Assembly: GCA_938017675.1 (NCBI GenBank)
Contig: CALIJB010000004.1
Location: 62,001 to 126,000 of the forward strand
DNA: 64,000 bases
Source: an uncultured Candidatus Saccharibacteria bacterium
Lineage (GTDB): Bacteria; Patescibacteriota; Saccharimonadia; Saccharimonadales; Saccharimonadaceae
Direction of reading: 5' to 3'
Every line of letters starts with the position of its first letter. The first letter of the stretch is position 1. Positions 24,789 through 32,063 of this stretch are shown here, piece by piece. A program made the translations under genes and the position numbers. The notes beneath the pieces were generated by a model. That model ran no database searches, was not told the DNA's origin, and saw nothing but the letters and a program-made list of their open reading frames with translations.

Positions 24789-25237
24789 TTTTTGCGGTAG
24801 TGGGGTTTGTCGGCTATAGGGATAAAATTATTTAGAATCTGCATTATATCAGCTGGCGTGATAGTAGTGCCCCAGCGGTTAAAAATTTCGCGTAGTGAGT
24901 CGTTGAATGAAGAATGCACACTAACAATTTTTTCGCGATCTTTAGGAGAAGGCCTCCTATTTGAGTCTCTAGCTGTTTTTTCGGTAGTTACAGCAGCAAT
25001 CCAGTCGCGATAGGTGCCGTAGAGAATGTAGAACTCTTTTTGCTGGTTAGTTTCAGCAGTTGGGTGTTCAATCTGATTCATCACGCGTAGTAGATTGTGT
25101 GCAGCTTGGCCGATACCGCGCCGCGGGCGTTCTGGATCAATCGTATGCGCTTCTTGCCGTAATTTTCTCGCAGTCTCTTGGCTTTTTAGCCAGAAGTCTC
25201 GGCGGTGCCTTAGCTGAGCTATAGGAAGCGTACTCAT
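24773..25237 (-). CDS. Hypothetical helical protein, first gene of the three-gene operon (154 aa)
   Basis: Unrecognised. Predominantly charged and helical: LRHRRDFWLKSQETARKLRQ, then AAHNLLRVMNQIEHP, a YGTYRDWIAAV segment, and a basic C-terminus (PHYRKKWKQA). Start at 25237 is supported by TGC-TACAAT ending 6 nt upstream and a -35 17 nt before that. Overlaps the next gene by 16 nt. Confidence 0.65.
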   Translation of the reverse strand: MSTLPIAQLRHRRDFWLKSQETARKLRQEAHTIDPERPRRGIGQAAHNLLRVMNQIEHPTAETNQQKEFYILYGTYRDWIAAVTTEKTARDSNRRPSPKDREKIVSVHSSFNDSLREIFNRWGTTITPADIMQILNNFIPIADKPHYRKKWKQA

Positions 25238-25243
25238 ATCCTT

Positions 25244-25272
25244 ATTGTAGCATAAACATGATAAAAAAGCAA
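25244..25272 (-). promoter_or_regulatory. Promoter of the three-gene operon (leaderless)
   Basis: Minus-strand TTGCTT (25272-25267), 17-nt spacer ending TGC, TACAAT (25249-25244), 6 nt, ATG at 25237. Same hexamers and spacing as the ftsK promoter. Confidence 0.75.
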
Positions 25273-25310
25273 TAGCATGACGTGATATAGATGAAATAAC
25301 CTTTGTTGTC

Positions 25311-25443
25311 TGCTATAATAAAGTAGTTATTGTTAACGCGGAAGTGATAGAGACGAGAATTTGCGGCGCGCGGCTTTGAATCGCCAAGCCTAGCCAAGAC
25401 GATTTTTCATCCCTGTTACTTGCCGCGAAGAAAGGAGCTCTTT
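25311..25443 (+). promoter_or_regulatory. Promoter and ~118-nt structured leader of pnp
   Basis: TGC-TATAAT at 25311-25319, expected start ~25326. The leader holds GCGGC (about 25364) complementary to GCCGC (about 25422), enclosing shorter GC-rich hairpins, and ends with SD AAAGGAG before the ATG at 25444. PNPase controls its own mRNA through a leader stem in E. coli; here it is only a possibility. Confidence 0.5.
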
Positions 25444-27570
25444 ATGAGTATTATCAACCCGAGCGGCAAAGAGATTTTTGCTGTCGAGACGGAATTATGC
25501 GGCCGGCCGCTGAGTATTGAAGTTAACCGCGTTGGTTTTCGGACAACTGGCAGTGTGCTGGTACGCTATGGTGACACGGTGGTGTTGGGTAGCGCCCAGG
25601 TCGGTTCGCGGCCAGTGCAGCTAGATTATTTCCCACTGTCGATTGATTATGAAGAACGATTTTATGCGGCGGGCAAAATTTCTGGCTCGCGGTTTATTAA
25701 GCGCGAAGGCCGTCCTAGCGACGAGGCGGTGCTAATAGGCCGGTTAATCGACCGTCCGATTCGGCCGTTGTTTCCGAAAGGGTACCGCCAAGAAGTACAA
25801 GTGGTGGCGACGGTGCTGAGCATGGATCCGGATTTCCGCCCGGACGTGGTGGCGATGATTGCGGCGTCGAGTGCCTTGATGCTGACCGGTACGCCGTTTG
25901 ACGGGCCGGTGGCGGGCTTGCGGGTGGGCCGAGTGAATGGCGAGTTTAAGGCCTTTTTGACGCCAGAGGAGCGCCAGCAATCTGATTTGGACCTGGTAGT
26001 GGCTGGCATCGAGAGCGGCATCACTATGGTAGAGGCCGGCGCTAAGGAGGTATCAGAAGAGGTGATTGTCGATGCCATGGCCTGGGCGCACCAGATGATG
26101 CAGCCAGCGATTCAGTTGCAGCGTGAGCTAGCTGCCAAAGTTGCGCCAACTCCGCAGGAATATGAATTAGTTTTACCTGATGAAGCAATTCAGCAGACAG
26201 CTGACGAATGGGTTGACGGTAAATTAGGCGAGAAAATCCGCCGGCCGTATCCAGAGCGCAACGAGGTGGTCAATGAGATTCGCTGGGCATTCCACGAAGC
26301 GATGACTGAAAAGCTGGGCTTGGGCGCTGAGGAATACGACGAAGTACGCGACGAATACGATGAAGCATTTACCTTGGCGCTACACAAAGATGTTCGCCGC
26401 GGTATCGTCGAGGACGGCAAGCGCCCGGATGGCCGCGCTTTGACGGAAATTCGCCCGTTAAGCTCAGAGGTTGGTTTATTGCCGCGAGCGCATGGTTCGA
26501 GCTTGTTTACCCGCGGCGTGACGCAAGGTATGAATATTGTGACCTTGGCGCCGCTGAGTTACGCGCAGTTGGTTGATACTATGGAGGTTAATGATGGCGA
26601 GCGGCGCTACATGCATCATTACAATGCGCCGGGCTATACGGTTGGCGAGGTTAAGCGGATGGGCAGCCCGGGCCGGCGCGAAATTGGCCACGGCTACTTG
26701 GCGGAACGGGCCTTGACGCCAGTGTTGCCGAGCGAAGAAGACTTCCCGTACGCCATTCGCAGCGTTACCGAAATTATGAGCCAGAACGGTTCGACGTCGA
26801 TGGCGGCGACCTGTTCGAGCTGCTTGGCACTGATGGATGCTGGCGTGCCTTTGAAGGCGCCGGTTAGCGGCATTGCTATGGGTCTAATGATGGACGGCGA
26901 TACGCCGTACGTACTGAGCGACATTGCCGATGCCGAGGACTTTGCCGGTGACATGGATTTCAAGGTGACTGGTACAGCCAAGGGCATCACGGCGCTACAG
27001 ATGGATATGAAGGTACATGGTTTGCCAGTGGCAGTGCTGCGCCAAGCGATTGAGCAGAGTAAGGCTGGCCGGGCATTTATCCTTGACCATATGCTAAGTA
27101 TTTTGCCAGCGCCGCGGGAGACGCTCAGCCCGTACGCGCCGCGGATTGAAAAGCTAAAGATTGATCCAGATAAAATCGGCGCGGTCATCGGCAAGGGCGG
27201 CGAGGTGATTAACAAGATTACCAGTGAGACTGGCGCTGAGGTTGATATCAAGGAAGACGGCCTGATTACCATCGCCAGTCCAGACGGTGCATCAATTAAG
27301 AAAGCGCTCAACTGGATTAAAAGCCTGGTCGAAGAGCCAGAAGTTGGCAAAATTTACCAAGGCACGGTGGTCAGTATCAAAGATTTCGGAGCGTTTGTGA
27401 ATATCTTGCCGGGGATTGACGGGATGTTGCATATTTCACAACTATCGGATAAACGAGTCGGCAAAGTAACTGATGTCTTGAAAGAGGGCCAAACGGTACG
27501 TGTTAAATTAACAGAGATTGATAACCGCGGGCGCCTAAGCTTGACAATGAAGGGAATTAAACAGCGATAA
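25444..27570 (+). CDS. pnp: Polynucleotide phosphorylase
   Basis: Phosphorolytic 3'-5' exoribonuclease of the RNA degradation machinery. 708 aa: two RNase-PH domains (about 10-220 and 300-550) separated by a helical linker, active-site segments (FTRGVTQGMNIVTLAPL, SQNGSTSMAATCSSCLALMDAG and DMDFKVTGTAKGITALQMD), a KH domain (KIGAVIGKGGEVINKI, about 575) and an S1 domain (GTVVSIKDFGAFVNILPG, about 636). I start at 25444 (MSIINPSGKE), 8 codons after an in-frame ATG, because an SD lies 6 nt upstream and the fold begins there. Confidence 0.96.
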   Translation: MSIINPSGKEIFAVETELCGRPLSIEVNRVGFRTTGSVLVRYGDTVVLGSAQVGSRPVQLDYFPLSIDYEERFYAAGKISGSRFIKREGRPSDEAVLIGRLIDRPIRPLFPKGYRQEVQVVATVLSMDPDFRPDVVAMIAASSALMLTGTPFDGPVAGLRVGRVNGEFKAFLTPEERQQSDLDLVVAGIESGITMVEAGAKEVSEEVIVDAMAWAHQMMQPAIQLQRELAAKVAPTPQEYELVLPDEAIQQTADEWVDGKLGEKIRRPYPERNEVVNEIRWAFHEAMTEKLGLGAEEYDEVRDEYDEAFTLALHKDVRRGIVEDGKRPDGRALTEIRPLSSEVGLLPRAHGSSLFTRGVTQGMNIVTLAPLSYAQLVDTMEVNDGERRYMHHYNAPGYTVGEVKRMGSPGRREIGHGYLAERALTPVLPSEEDFPYAIRSVTEIMSQNGSTSMAATCSSCLALMDAGVPLKAPVSGIAMGLMMDGDTPYVLSDIADAEDFAGDMDFKVTGTAKGITALQMDMKVHGLPVAVLRQAIEQSKAGRAFILDHMLSILPAPRETLSPYAPRIEKLKIDPDKIGAVIGKGGEVINKITSETGAEVDIKEDGLITIASPDGASIKKALNWIKSLVEEPEVGKIYQGTVVSIKDFGAFVNILPGIDGMLHISQLSDKRVGKVTDVLKEGQTVRVKLTEIDNRGRLSLTMKGIKQR

Positions 27571-27612
27571 TATTTCTACGTAAACGAATACTATACGGAA
27601 CAGCTTGAGTTT

Positions 27613-27621
27613 TGCTATACT
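27613..27621 (+). promoter_or_regulatory. Extended -10 promoter of the TM protein at 27656
   Basis: TGC followed by TATACT (27616-27621); the leader of ~28 nt carries an AGAGGGG SD. Confidence 0.6.
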
Positions 27622-27655
27622 TAATAGAGATACACTTATAAAAGAGGGGAAGTCT

Positions 27656-28537
27656 ATGAACAATCAACCGCAACCACCTGAATCGCCGCAGCCAGTGCCG
27701 CCTGCGCCGCAGCCAGCTCCAATGTCCGCGCCGCCTATGCAACAGCCGGGGATGCCGCCGCAAATGCCGGTCAAAAAAGGTCTTAGTAAAGGGGCTTTGT
27801 GGGGGATAATTGGCGGTTCTGTTGGATTTTTACTGCTGATTATCGTAATAGTGGTTGTTTTGCTGCTTAATATGGGGCCGAACAAAGAAGATTACCGTCA
27901 AGCCGTTTCGTGGATGAATGATGAAAGCTCGAAATTGAACAGTTTGCAGTATTCATCTGTACGTAATCCAGAAGCCTACAAAGAAACGGTTAATAGCGCT
28001 ATCAAGAGCCGCGATGAGCTAAACGACAAATTATCGAAATCTAAGATTATGCACGATAAAGCTGTCAAAGAAGCTTACGATAAGTATAAGAAAGCTTACG
28101 ATGTTGCTAAGCCGGAAATGGAGGGCTTGTCGCAGTACGTAGAGGTTTATAGCGAGGTCAGAAAAAAATGCGATAACGTATTTTATCTTGGCCATATAAG
28201 CAAGAAACCAGATGAAGTTGATAAGGAAGTCAGTCAAAAATACGGCGATTGTACATCCTTGATGCAGAAACTGAGCAAATCAAATAATAGCAATGTGGCT
28301 AATTTCGGCAAAGAATGGAGCGATTACTATGCTTCGCTGAAGAAATACTATGTCGAATACGCTAGAGCCTATACTAGCGGCAATTTCAGCGCTCGGCCGC
28401 GCCGTCCGATAGAGCCGTCGACTACTGGCTATACGTTAATTACTAACGCTAGCCGCAAGGTTACCGATAGCGGAATGGATCGGTACTACAACGACTTTTC
28501 AAGCGTTGTCAATCAAAAATTAACTGCGCTGCGTTAA
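27656..28537 (+). CDS. Single-TM protein with Pro-rich N-terminus, unknown function (293 aa)
   Basis: Starts MNNQPQPPESPQPVPPAPQP, chosen because AGAGGGG lies 6 nt upstream. ~55 Pro/Gln/Met-rich residues precede a TM helix (LLLIIVIVVVLLLNM). An extracytoplasmic helical region follows (~residues 80-290; SRDELNDKLSKSKIMHDKAV) with two cysteines (KKCDNV, GDCTSL) and YxxY-rich stretches. Same design as the protein at 6779-7681; they may be paralogues. Surface role is inference. Confidence 0.7.
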   Translation: MNNQPQPPESPQPVPPAPQPAPMSAPPMQQPGMPPQMPVKKGLSKGALWGIIGGSVGFLLLIIVIVVVLLLNMGPNKEDYRQAVSWMNDESSKLNSLQYSSVRNPEAYKETVNSAIKSRDELNDKLSKSKIMHDKAVKEAYDKYKKAYDVAKPEMEGLSQYVEVYSEVRKKCDNVFYLGHISKKPDEVDKEVSQKYGDCTSLMQKLSKSNNSNVANFGKEWSDYYASLKKYYVEYARAYTSGNFSARPRRPIEPSTTGYTLITNASRKVTDSGMDRYYNDFSSVVNQKLTALR

Positions 28538-28552
28538 TATTCGCCGCGCCGG

Positions 28553-28586
28553 TAGTACCCTCTGTATCAGCAGAGGGTACTATTTT
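28553..28586 (+). terminator. Intrinsic terminator
   Basis: Perfect 12-bp stem TAGTACCCTCTG / CAGAGGGTACTA with a TATCAG loop, followed by TTTT. The T run abuts the next gene's -10 region. Confidence 0.9.
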
Positions 28587-28594
28587 GGTAAAAT
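28586..28594 (+). promoter_or_regulatory. Extended -10 promoter of the UDG gene (leaderless)
   Basis: TGG then TAAAAT (28589-28594), 6 nt, ATG at 28601; packed against the upstream terminator. Confidence 0.6.
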
Positions 28595-28600
28595 GTAATT

Positions 28601-29185
28601 ATGGATAAGCAAGCTGAATTAGACGCATTAGCGGCGGAAATTATCGAAGCTGGGATTTGTTCGGAATTGGCGGCTCAAGCGACGCAGCTGGTGATGGGCG
28701 ATGGCAATGCTGATGCTGATATCGTATTCATTGGCGAAGCACCAGGTAAGAATGAAGATTTACAAGGTAAACCATTCGTCGGCGCAGCGGGCAAATTCCT
28801 CGACGAGATGCTGGCGGCAGCTGGTTTGCAGCGCCCGGACGTTTATATTACTAATATCGTTAAGTACCGGCCGCCGAATAATCGCGACCCGCTGCCAGAA
28901 GAAAAGCGCCAGTTTTGGCCGTATTTGATGCGGCAATTAGAGATTATTCAGCCAAAAGCGGTGCTGACATTGGGGCGGCACAGCGGCGGCGGTTTTATCC
29001 CTGGATTAAGGATTAGCCAGGACCACGGACGGCCGCGGCGGGTGCGTTTGCATGAGCTGGAATTCGTGGTAATTCCGCTGTATCATCCGGCGGCGGCGCT
29101 ATACAATGGCGGCATGCGCCAGACGCTAATTGATGATTTTATGCGGGCGGCGGCGTTTGTGCAGCAGAATAATCCTGAATCGTAA
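28601..29185 (+). CDS. Family-4-like uracil-DNA glycosylase without the Fe-S cysteines
   Basis: Removes uracil from DNA. 194 aa with GEAPGKNEDLQGKPFVGAAG (active-site motif, about residues 47-66), YITNIVKYRPPNNRDP, VLTLGRHSG and the C-terminal LYHPAAALYN (catalytic His). Family-4 enzymes carry four cysteines for a 4Fe-4S cluster. Here the positions after ITNxVK and in the PEEKRQFWP helix are Tyr and Phe/Trp, and only one cysteine (C20) remains, so no cluster is expected. Overall length and remaining motifs are intact. Confidence 0.88.
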   Translation: MDKQAELDALAAEIIEAGICSELAAQATQLVMGDGNADADIVFIGEAPGKNEDLQGKPFVGAAGKFLDEMLAAAGLQRPDVYITNIVKYRPPNNRDPLPEEKRQFWPYLMRQLEIIQPKAVLTLGRHSGGGFIPGLRISQDHGRPRRVRLHELEFVVIPLYHPAAALYNGGMRQTLIDDFMRAAAFVQQNNPES

Positions 29186-29258
29186 GATTGACACGCTGGT
29201 GACCTATAGATATTTGCTCAAAAGCCGGGGCTTATTCCCAATTCGTTTATTAAACTCT

Positions 29259-29307
29259 TGCCAAAATTAAGCAACCGTAGTATAGTGGATAATTGATATC
29301 CACTATA
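29259..29307 (+). promoter_or_regulatory. Promoter with 27-nt perfect palindrome, Rrf2/YhgE operon
   Basis: TTGCCA (29259-29264), 16-nt spacer, TATAGT (29281-29286). TATAGTGGATA (29281-29291) and TATCCACTATA (29297-29307) are perfect inverted repeats separated by ATTGA and include the -10. An autoregulatory operator for the Rrf2 protein is the simplest reading. Confidence 0.7.
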
Positions 29308-29329
29308 TCTAATTTACGGAAGGACTAAT

Positions 29330-29764
29330 ATGAAACTATCGGGAGCTGTTGAACAAGCATGCTGCATTATGGCAATTTTAGCTGATCCGCAGCGAAAAGC
29401 GCCGATGACCAATGATGCTTTGGCGGAAAAGATGGCAGTATCACCGACGTACCTGAAGAAAATTAGCCGCAAACTAGTGGTGGCGCGGTTGATTACTTCG
29501 ACGCAGGGTGCTGGCGGCGGCTTCATTTTAGCGCGGGAAATGGGCCAAGTGACGCTGCACGATGTGGTGCTGGCGATCGAGGGCGAAGCGCCGTTTTTCC
29601 AGCCTCAAGGAATTGTCGAAAGAGTGTTTGCGTCGCGGCCTCGCCAAGTAGAAATCGGTATGACTATGATTGAAAAAGTCTTTTCCGAGGCGCAAGAGAA
29701 GTGGAGCGAATATCTAAAGACGGTAACGCTAGCAGACGTTGTCAAGGAGGTAATGCATGGTTGA
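29330..29764 (+). CDS. Rrf2-family transcriptional regulator
   Basis: 144 aa. A winged-helix domain (MTNDALAEKMAVSPTYLKKISRKLVVARLITSTQGAGGGFILA) is typical of Rrf2. The cysteines are at residues 11-12 (EQACCIM) and not in the three-Cys cluster of IscR/NsrR, so it probably does not bind an Fe-S cluster. SD GGAAGGA 5 nt upstream. Overlaps the YhgE-like gene by 8 nt; the palindrome over the promoter suggests it controls itself and that transporter-like gene. Confidence 0.85.
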   Translation: MKLSGAVEQACCIMAILADPQRKAPMTNDALAEKMAVSPTYLKKISRKLVVARLITSTQGAGGGFILAREMGQVTLHDVVLAIEGEAPFFQPQGIVERVFASRPRQVEIGMTMIEKVFSEAQEKWSEYLKTVTLADVVKEVMHG

Positions 29765-31868
29765 AAAATTAAAGCGGCTGTCAAGCAGACGCCGCGTTAA
29801 TATGGTGCGAGCTGAATGGCAGCACCTCTGTAAAAACAAAATATTACTGCTGTCGATGGCGGTTATTTCGTTTATTCCGATTATGTACAGCGGTTTTTTC
29901 TTGGGTTCCATCTGGGATCCGTATGGGCAGGTAAAAAACTTGCCGGTGGCATTTGTCAATGAGGACAAAGGCGCGCAGCTGAACGGTCAAACGGTCAATA
30001 TTGGGCAATCGGTCGAGCAAAAACTCAAAAGTAATCACGATTTGGGCTGGGAATTTGTAAATAAACAGCAGGCTGATGACGGAATCAATAGCGGACATTT
30101 CTATGCGGTAGTGACTGTTCCGACGGATTTTTCGGCAAAAGCGGCGTCAATTACCCAGAATAAACCGCAGCAGGCGGTGATCCGCTACACGACCACGCCA
30201 GCCAAGAATTACATCGGTTCGCTGGTCAGTAATCAAGCGGCTGAAAAGGTTAAATCTTCGGTGGCCGAGCAAATTACTCAAGCGTATGCTAAAGGCGTTC
30301 TGGATAATGTAAATAAGCTCGGTGGCGGCCTGGAAACGGCGGCGGGCGGCGCGACACAACTACACGATGGTTTGACGACCTTGCAAGCAGGTGCGCAAAC
30401 TTACACTGGCGGCGTCCGGCAATTGGCGGTAAATCAGCGGGCGATGGCTAATGGCTTAGCGCGGCTCGGCGATGGATCGCGCCAACTGCAGGCAGGCTTG
30501 GGCCAATTGTCGAACGGTTTGCCAAGCGAATCGCAAGTTGTGCAGTTAACAAACGGCATGAAACAATTGCAAGCAGGCCTTAATCAATTAAATACCAGCG
30601 TACATAATCCATCGCCAATGCTCGTCAGCCAACAGAATGAGGTACAGAGTGAAGCGCAGGCTTTGGCGCAAACGATGCAAACGTCATCGGCGGACTTAGC
30701 GGCAGCGAGCGGGACGCTGCAGACACTGAGAGCTAATGCGGCAAATTCTGGCGGTTCGACAACCATAACTTTGCCACAAATTAACCAGCTTTCCCGGGCA
30801 CTTAATAAAACGCAAACGATTAGCGTCCAAGCAGCTGCGCTGCTTAAAGATTTGCAGACGCTTACTCAAAGTCTGTCAGTGCAGCAAGCACAATTACGGG
30901 CTGGTGTTTCGACGCTGACCAATGGAGCTAACCAGCTGGCGCCGAATGTAGTCACTGCTCTTAGCGGCTATAACAGCGTCAGAGCAGCGAATAACCAATT
31001 GCTGGCTGGCTCGTCATCGCTGGCGAATGGTCTGGCGCAGGCGCAAACTGGCAGCCAACAGCTGGCGAATGGCGCGCGGCTGTTAGATAGCAGCTCTGGT
31101 GTACTGACGAATGGTGCGGCGCAATTGGCAGACGGCGCGGATACTCTGGCTACGAAGCTAGCGGACGCTTCCTGGCAACTCAAAATACAACCAACTGGCG
31201 CGGCCACTCAGCAACAAATGGCCAGCCCGGTGAAGTCGGAAACGGCCAAACAGGGCGACGTGCCGAATTACGGCTATGCGCTAGCGCCGTACGTGTTGTC
31301 GCTGAGCTTGTTTGTCGGGGCGATTGCTCTGAATATTATTTATCCAATCCGCAAAACTTTTGCCGAGCAAGAAAACGCTTTTCGCTGGTGGCTGGCCAAA
31401 GCTTCGGTTACTGGCGTAGCAGCTTTTGTTCAGGCAACAATTTTGATGCTGATCATGGTTTACTGCCTGGGTCTAGTGCCAGATCATCCAATGAATTTCA
31501 TCGGGGCGATTTATTTGACGTCGTTTGTCTATATGTCAATCGTATCGCTTCTGGTAATTGTGCTGGATAATCCAGGACGCTTCTTGGCGATGGTGCTATT
31601 GGTATTGCAGCTGGGGTCAAGCGAGGGAACATTCCCGATTCAAACAGCCAATGGCTTTTTCCAAGCAGTCAATCCGCTGGTGCCGATGACTTATTCTATC
31701 CGGGCGCTGCGCCAGGCTATATCGGGAGGTTTAGGCAGTTCGTTCTATAGCGATAGCATGTGGGTGCTAGCGGGCTTCTTGCTGGCGGCTAATCTGCTGA
31801 TGATCGGCTTCTTCATCTACCGCGGTAAGCGCAAGTTCGCTCATACTTCGGTGGATGGCGACGATTAA
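29757..31868 (+). CDS. YhgE/Pip-family (ABC-2-like) membrane protein
   Basis: 703 aa. One N-terminal TM (ILLLSMAVISFIPIMYSGFF), then a ~450-residue extracytoplasmic region with the YhgE/Pip hallmark LPVAFVNEDKGAQLNGQ. Many GLxxLxxGxxQL heptad-like repeats follow (for example GDGSRQLQAGLGQLSNGL). Five or six TM helices occupy the last ~200 residues. Relatives include phage-infection protein Pip and type-VII-linked YueB. In an epibiont such a surface protein could contact the host; that is inference. Translationally coupled to the Rrf2 gene and closed by a strong terminator. Confidence 0.88.
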   Translation: MVEKLKRLSSRRRVNMVRAEWQHLCKNKILLLSMAVISFIPIMYSGFFLGSIWDPYGQVKNLPVAFVNEDKGAQLNGQTVNIGQSVEQKLKSNHDLGWEFVNKQQADDGINSGHFYAVVTVPTDFSAKAASITQNKPQQAVIRYTTTPAKNYIGSLVSNQAAEKVKSSVAEQITQAYAKGVLDNVNKLGGGLETAAGGATQLHDGLTTLQAGAQTYTGGVRQLAVNQRAMANGLARLGDGSRQLQAGLGQLSNGLPSESQVVQLTNGMKQLQAGLNQLNTSVHNPSPMLVSQQNEVQSEAQALAQTMQTSSADLAAASGTLQTLRANAANSGGSTTITLPQINQLSRALNKTQTISVQAAALLKDLQTLTQSLSVQQAQLRAGVSTLTNGANQLAPNVVTALSGYNSVRAANNQLLAGSSSLANGLAQAQTGSQQLANGARLLDSSSGVLTNGAAQLADGADTLATKLADASWQLKIQPTGAATQQQMASPVKSETAKQGDVPNYGYALAPYVLSLSLFVGAIALNIIYPIRKTFAEQENAFRWWLAKASVTGVAAFVQATILMLIMVYCLGLVPDHPMNFIGAIYLTSFVYMSIVSLLVIVLDNPGRFLAMVLLVLQLGSSEGTFPIQTANGFFQAVNPLVPMTYSIRALRQAISGGLGSSFYSDSMWVLAGFLLAANLLMIGFFIYRGKRKFAHTSVDGDD

Positions 31869-31887
31869 CCTTCTTTGAAGCTTTTAG

Positions 31888-31926
31888 AAAATGCCAGCGT
31901 CTTAAGGGAAACGGCGCTGGCATTTT
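31888..31926 (+). terminator. Intrinsic terminator of the Rrf2-YhgE operon
   Basis: Perfect 12-bp stem AAAATGCCAGCG / CGCTGGCATTTT. Confidence 0.9.
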
Positions 31927-31945
31927 GGTTGGCGCAGGGTCATTT

Positions 31946-31974
31946 TTGACAAAATACGGACAGTTTGCTAGAAT
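31946..31974 (+). promoter_or_regulatory. Consensus promoter of rnj
   Basis: TTGACA (31946-31951), 17-nt spacer ending TGC, TAGAAT (31969-31974). The ~83-nt leader has a GAGAGG/CCTCTC stem (about 31986-32020) and an AAAGGAG SD. Confidence 0.8.
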
Positions 31975-32063
31975 AAAACTACTAACGAGAGGGATTTCTA
32001 GCGAGTAAAAGCACCTCTCTACCTGGTTTTTAGATTATTGTAATAAAAAAGGAGTATAACAAT

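Noticed and set aside
25420..25443. Upstream ATG for pnp
   Set aside because: The SD lies between it and the ATG at 25444, and the added residues are not part of the family.
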